The notes beneath the pieces are model-generated. The model saw only the letters and a program-made list of their open reading frames with translations. It searched no databases and was not told the origin of the DNA. Shown here piece after piece: positions 6,724-8,363 of a stretch of DNA of 8,363 bases. Source of the DNA: Oscillospiraceae bacterium (GTDB lineage Bacteria; Bacillota_A; Clostridia; Saccharofermentanales; Saccharofermentanaceae); NCBI GenBank assembly GCA_902803365.1, contig CADCPU010000361.1, positions 1 through 8,363 of the forward strand, written 5' to 3'. How positions within the stretch are numbered: position 1 is the first letter of the stretch; each line of letters begins with the position of its first letter. The position numbers and the translations under genes are program-made.

Positions 6724-7470
6724 ATGATGAAACTTGTCTTGATCAGACACGGCGAAAGCGAGTGGAACAAACTCAATCTCTTTACAGGTTGGATGGATGT
6801 CGATCTCAGCGAAAAGGGCAGAGAAGAAGCTGTCAACGCAGGCAGGACTTTGAAGGCTGAAGGATATGATTTCGATGTTTGCTATACATCTTATCTCAAG
6901 AGAGCGATCCACACTTTGAATATCGCATTGGACGAGATGGACAGAGCGTGGCTCCCTGTAAATAAATCCTGGAAACTCAACGAACGCCACTATGGTGCTC
7001 TGCAGGGCTTGAACAAGTCTGAGACAGCAGAGAAGTATGGTGAGGACCAGGTCAAGATCTGGAGAAGGTCATTCGATGTTAAGCCGCCTGAACTCTCTGA
7101 CGATGATGAGAGAAGCGCAACAAAGCAGGCAATGTACAGAGATGTTGACAAGGCGTTCCTTCCTAAGAATGAGAGCCTCGAGACAACTATTGAGAGAGTC
7201 GTTCCGTTCTTTGAAGAAGAGATCAAGCCTGATATGAAAGCGGGAAAGAGAGTTATCATTGCGGCTCACGGAAATTCTCTGAGAGCTTTGGTCAAGTATT
7301 TCGATAACCTTTCTTCTGAAGAGATCATCGGAGTAAACATTCCGACTGCAGTTCCACTTGTATACGAATTCGATGATGATTTCAAGACGATAAAGCATTA
7401 TTACCTCGGTGATCAGGAAGCACTTAAGGCTAAGATGGAAGCCGTTGCGAATCAGGGTAAGGCGAAGTGA
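6724..7470 (+). CDS. gpmA: 2,3-bisphosphoglycerate-dependent phosphoglycerate mutase
   Basis: This glycolytic enzyme interconverts 3- and 2-phosphoglycerate in the cytoplasm through a phosphohistidine intermediate. The N-terminal motif [10 protein letters not shown] (6-15) carries the phosphorylated His9. [12 protein letters not shown] (21-32), Arg60 (YLKRA), Glu87 (NERHYG) and the second catalytic His182 ([10 protein letters not shown]) complete the active site. The 248-residue length is typical of the family. GAGGA at 6711-6715 serves ATG 6724; the next codon is also ATG, so the start could be one codon later. The gene lies close behind the xylA terminator with no room for a separate strong promoter downstream of it, so transcription may depend on readthrough or on a promoter inside the terminator region. 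Its stop codon overlaps the GTG of a NifH-like stub. Confidence 0.96.
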   Translation: MMKLVLIRHGESEWNKLNLFTGWMDVDLSEKGREEAVNAGRTLKAEGYDFDVCYTSYLKRAIHTLNIALDEMDRAWLPVNKSWKLNERHYGALQGLNKSETAEKYGEDQVKIWRRSFDVKPPELSDDDERSATKQAMYRDVDKAFLPKNESLETTIERVVPFFEEEIKPDMKAGKRVIIAAHGNSLRALVKYFDNLSSEEIIGVNIPTAVPLVYEFDDDFKTIKHYYLGDQEALKAKMEAVANQGKAK

Positions 7471-7544
7471 TCAAGATCGCAGTATACGGTAAAGGCGGTA
7501 TCGGAAAATCGACTACAACGTCAAATCTGGCTAGATGTGCATAA
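7467..7544 (+). pseudogene. NifH-family P-loop ATPase, N-terminal remnant (25 codons)
   Basis: GTG 7467 overlaps the gpmA stop and begins a frame reading [15 protein letters not shown], then TTTSNLARCA, then TAA. YGKGGIGKSTTT is the deviant Walker A loop of nitrogenase iron protein (NifH) and its relatives in the MinD/ParA superfamily; NifH itself begins very similarly. The family normally has about 250-290 residues, so over 90 percent is missing. I could not find the expected continuation (switch I, CGCDPK-type sequence, Walker B) in any + frame before the terminator at 7576. The likely history is an internal deletion of a nifH-like gene once coupled to gpmA. A functional 25-residue peptide is unlikely. 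Confidence 0.75.
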
Positions 7545-7575
7545 AATATGCGACAAAAGCGTCGGATAATATCAG

Positions 7576-7614
7576 CAGTCGGCAGTAAGAAATTCTTGCT
7601 GCCGGCTGTTTTTT
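7576..7614 (+). terminator. Strong intrinsic terminator after gpmA and the NifH stub
   Basis: A stem of about 15 bp (7576-7590 with 7594-7608), containing two T-G wobbles and the GC-rich arms CGGCAG/CTGCCG, closes on a three-base loop. Six T's follow (7609-7614). It begins 31 bases after the stub's TAA. Confidence 0.92.
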
Positions 7615-7755
7615 ACTATGTGCTTATAACGCCTGATATAAGGCGCTTTTGGACATTGTTTAGCAAAGGTCTGTTTTTGGTTTGTTCATAATTAAACGTC
7701 TCATTTGGTTAAGTCACTAAATACGCGTTAAATTAATGATATTTTATTGTGCGAA
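7615..7755. other. AT-rich non-coding spacer with one weak hairpin
   Basis: No supportable gene is seen here on either strand. CGCCT (7630-7634) can pair with AGGCG (7641-7645) around GATATA, followed by CTTTT. This makes a weak second terminator-like hairpin just past the strong one. The rest is AT-rich sequence with no repeat or motif I can defend. Confidence 0.6.
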
Positions 7756-7784
7756 TTGACAATAACGTGTGAGTGTGTTATAGT
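7756..7784 (+). promoter_or_regulatory. Consensus extended -10 promoter of the peptide locus
   Basis: A perfect -35 TTGACA (7756-7761) is followed 17 bp later by TATAGT (7779-7784), with TG one base before the -10 (7776-7777), the extended -10 pattern. The predicted start is near 7791. The transcript would carry about 315 bases of leader before the double-glycine peptide gene, which is unusually long. This is one of the two best promoters in the window. Confidence 0.85.
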
Positions 7785-7793
7785 CTTTGCATT

Positions 7794-7864
7794 GGTAGAA
7801 AAATAAGATCAAGTAGTTGGTAAACAGTGTAAGATGTAGTGATCTTTTTTGTTGGGTATCTACC
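7794..7864 (+). promoter_or_regulatory. Foldable transcript leader, possible attenuator or cis-regulatory RNA
   Basis: Two nested helices can form right at the predicted 5' end. The outer one is GGTAGA (7794-7799) with TCTACC (7859-7864). The inner one is AAGATCA (7805-7811) with TGATCTT (7840-7846), enclosing a 28-base loop. The inner stem runs into six T's (7845-7850), so it could act as a weak terminator, with the outer pairing as a competing or stacking helix. I do not recognise a known riboswitch class. The pairings are exact but short, and the role is inference. Confidence 0.4.
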
Positions 7865-7886
7865 GTGGGAAAAGGAAAAGGAAAAT

Positions 7887-7963
7887 ATGAATATCATGCG
7901 AAAGTTTGAATTGTTTTATCCGTAATAGGATTATTGTTTGTACTCATTTTTGAAACAATTTAA
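7887..7963 (+). pseudogene. Small membrane-peptide frame broken by a one-base frameshift
   Basis: After a purine-rich run (AAAAGGAAAAGGAAAAT), ATG 7887 reads MNIMRKFELFYP and stops at 7923-7925. In the neighbouring frame, codons 7910-7963 read IVLSVIGLLFVLIFETI and stop. Adding one base after codon 8 (GAA, ending 7910) would join them into a 25-residue peptide: a short basic start and one hydrophobic segment, like a small single-helix membrane protein. It lies in the leader upstream of the double-glycine peptide. It may be a decayed small gene, a sequencing error, or chance; the 12-codon frame alone could also act as a leader ORF. Confidence 0.35.
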
Positions 7964-7993
7964 TAACCTGTTTGGTGACTGAATTTGTATAAT

Positions 7994-8023
7994 TTGGTTT
8001 CTGTTAACATACCATTTTATAAT
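7994..8023 (+). promoter_or_regulatory. Second promoter candidate closer to the peptide gene
   Basis: A perfect TATAAT (8018-8023) lies 18 bp after a poor -35, TTGGTT (7994-7999). Another TATAAT at 7988-7993 has no usable -35. A start near 8030 would give a leader of about 75 bases, more conventional than that of the 7756 promoter. In such AT-rich sequence TATAAT can occur by chance. Confidence 0.35.
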
Positions 8024-8068
8024 ATTTTCCATTTGCAGTGCGCAGGCGAGTGGGAAGCAAAAAAAGAT

Positions 8069-8089
8069 GGGATAACTTAAAGTTACCCC
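8069..8089 (+). promoter_or_regulatory. Leader hairpin abutting the peptide gene's ribosome binding site
   Basis: GGG (8069-8071) and TAACT (8073-8077) pair with AGTTA (8081-8085) and CCC (8087-8089); there is one A-C mismatch and a TAA loop. The AGGAGG at 8091-8096 follows one base later. Its position echoes the hairpin in front of the binding-protein gene, which also precedes an AGGAGG. It may stabilise the mRNA end or tune translation. Confidence 0.5.
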
Positions 8090-8105
8090 AAGGAGGAGAA
8101 AATAT

Positions 8106-8297
8106 ATGTTTAAATCATTGAACGAAAAAGAATTGATGATGGTTAATGGTGGCTTCTACTATGTACCTAAGTACAAGGTAATCTGGCAGGGTTCTTACTA
8201 TAAGCGTGTATGCGTAGGTACTGCTCAGGTAGCTAGCGGATCAGGTATCACATATTATCTGTGGAACGGCGTTCGCTATGTTGCTTACTATGACTAA
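8106..8297 (+). CDS. Double-glycine leader peptide, candidate bacteriocin or RiPP precursor
   Basis: This is a 63-residue secreted-peptide precursor with AGGAGG nine bases before the ATG. The leader MFKSLNEKELMMVNGG (1-16) fits the double-glycine consensus: Leu at -12, Glu at -8, Leu at -7, Val at -4 and GG at -2/-1. This type is normally cut and exported by peptidase-C39 ABC transporters. The predicted core is 47 residues and starts FYYVPKY. It has ten Tyr, two Trp and one Phe, a net charge of about +4, a single Cys (core position 20), and a Gly/Ala/Ser stretch near core 22-31. The lone Cys rules out an internal disulfide. I recognise no known bacteriocin family. It could be an unmodified class II bacteriocin, a signalling peptide, or a modified RiPP. 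No immunity, transporter or modification gene is visible before the window ends. Confidence 0.8.
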   Translation: MFKSLNEKELMMVNGGFYYVPKYKVIWQGSYYKRVCVGTAQVASGSGITYYLWNGVRYVAYYD

Positions 8298-8321
8298 TCT
8301 GATCTACTGAGTATTAAAAGC

Positions 8322-8348
8322 GGCAGGTAGCCGCATCGGCTACCTGTC
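8322..8348 (+). terminator. Hairpin after the peptide gene, weak terminator or mRNA 3' stabiliser
   Basis: GGCAGGTAGCCG (8322-8333) pairs with CGGCTACCTGTC (8337-8348), one G-T wobble, around a three-base CAT loop; ATTCATTAAAAAC follows. The T-content is too low for a clean terminator. The arrangement (strong stem, then CATTCNTTAAA) closely matches the intercistronic hairpin at 2774-2803. That parallel hints that further genes are transcribed beyond the window edge. Confidence 0.65.
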
Positions 8349-8363
8349 ATTCATTAAAAACAA

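Noticed and set aside
7545..7575. Possible frameshifted continuation of the NifH-like gene
   Set aside because: All three + frames were read past the TAA. None resembles the switch I or CDPK region of NifH, so a deletion explains the locus better than a simple frameshift.
1..8363. CRISPR arrays, tRNA or rRNA genes, and insertion sequences
   Set aside because: No regularly spaced direct repeats, no cloverleaf or rRNA-like sequence, and no transposase or terminal inverted repeats were seen.

Overview
The window looks like chromosomal DNA of an anaerobic Gram-positive bacterium of class Clostridia (Bacillota), possibly a gut or rumen fibre degrader. The grounds are strong AGGAGG ribosome binding sites, sigma-A type promoters, a lipoprotein sugar-binding protein with a carbohydrate ABC transporter that has no ATPase of its own, a class II-length xylose isomerase, and a NifH-family remnant. 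Genus cannot be fixed from sequence alone. All recognised genes lie on the + strand.

Layout. (1) 1-1210: the 3' end of an ABC exporter ATPase, overlapped by a six-helix membrane partner. (2) 1211-4669: a self-contained sugar-uptake operon. It has a CcpA/LacI-like operator, a strong promoter, a leader hairpin, the binding lipoprotein, a strong intercistronic hairpin, two CUT1 permeases, and an intrinsic terminator. (3) 4729-5205: a small DNA repair glycosylase of the hypoxanthine (deoxyinosine) type. (4) 5206-6689: xylA behind an unusual pair of CATATG-centred dyads spaced exactly 50 bp apart, ending in a hairpin terminator. (5) 6724-7614: gpmA, whose stop overlaps the GTG start of a 25-codon NifH-like P-loop stub, then a strong terminator. 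(6) 7615-8363: a mostly non-coding stretch with an excellent promoter, a foldable leader starting at the predicted transcript start, and a small frameshifted membrane-peptide reading frame. It ends with a 63-residue peptide gene that has a textbook double-glycine leader, followed by a hairpin at the window edge.

How the parts fit. Regions 2, 4 and 5 read as carbohydrate uptake and central metabolism: an imported sugar or oligosaccharide, isomerisation of xylose to xylulose, and lower glycolysis. The shared sugar theme suggests, but does not prove, that the transporter handles xylose-containing oligosaccharides. Its ATPase must be encoded elsewhere, as is common for CUT1 systems.

The most novel element is the region 6 peptide cassette: a cationic, tyrosine-rich candidate bacteriocin or RiPP precursor of no family I recognise, with a long and possibly regulatory leader. 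The window ends before any processing or export genes could be seen.
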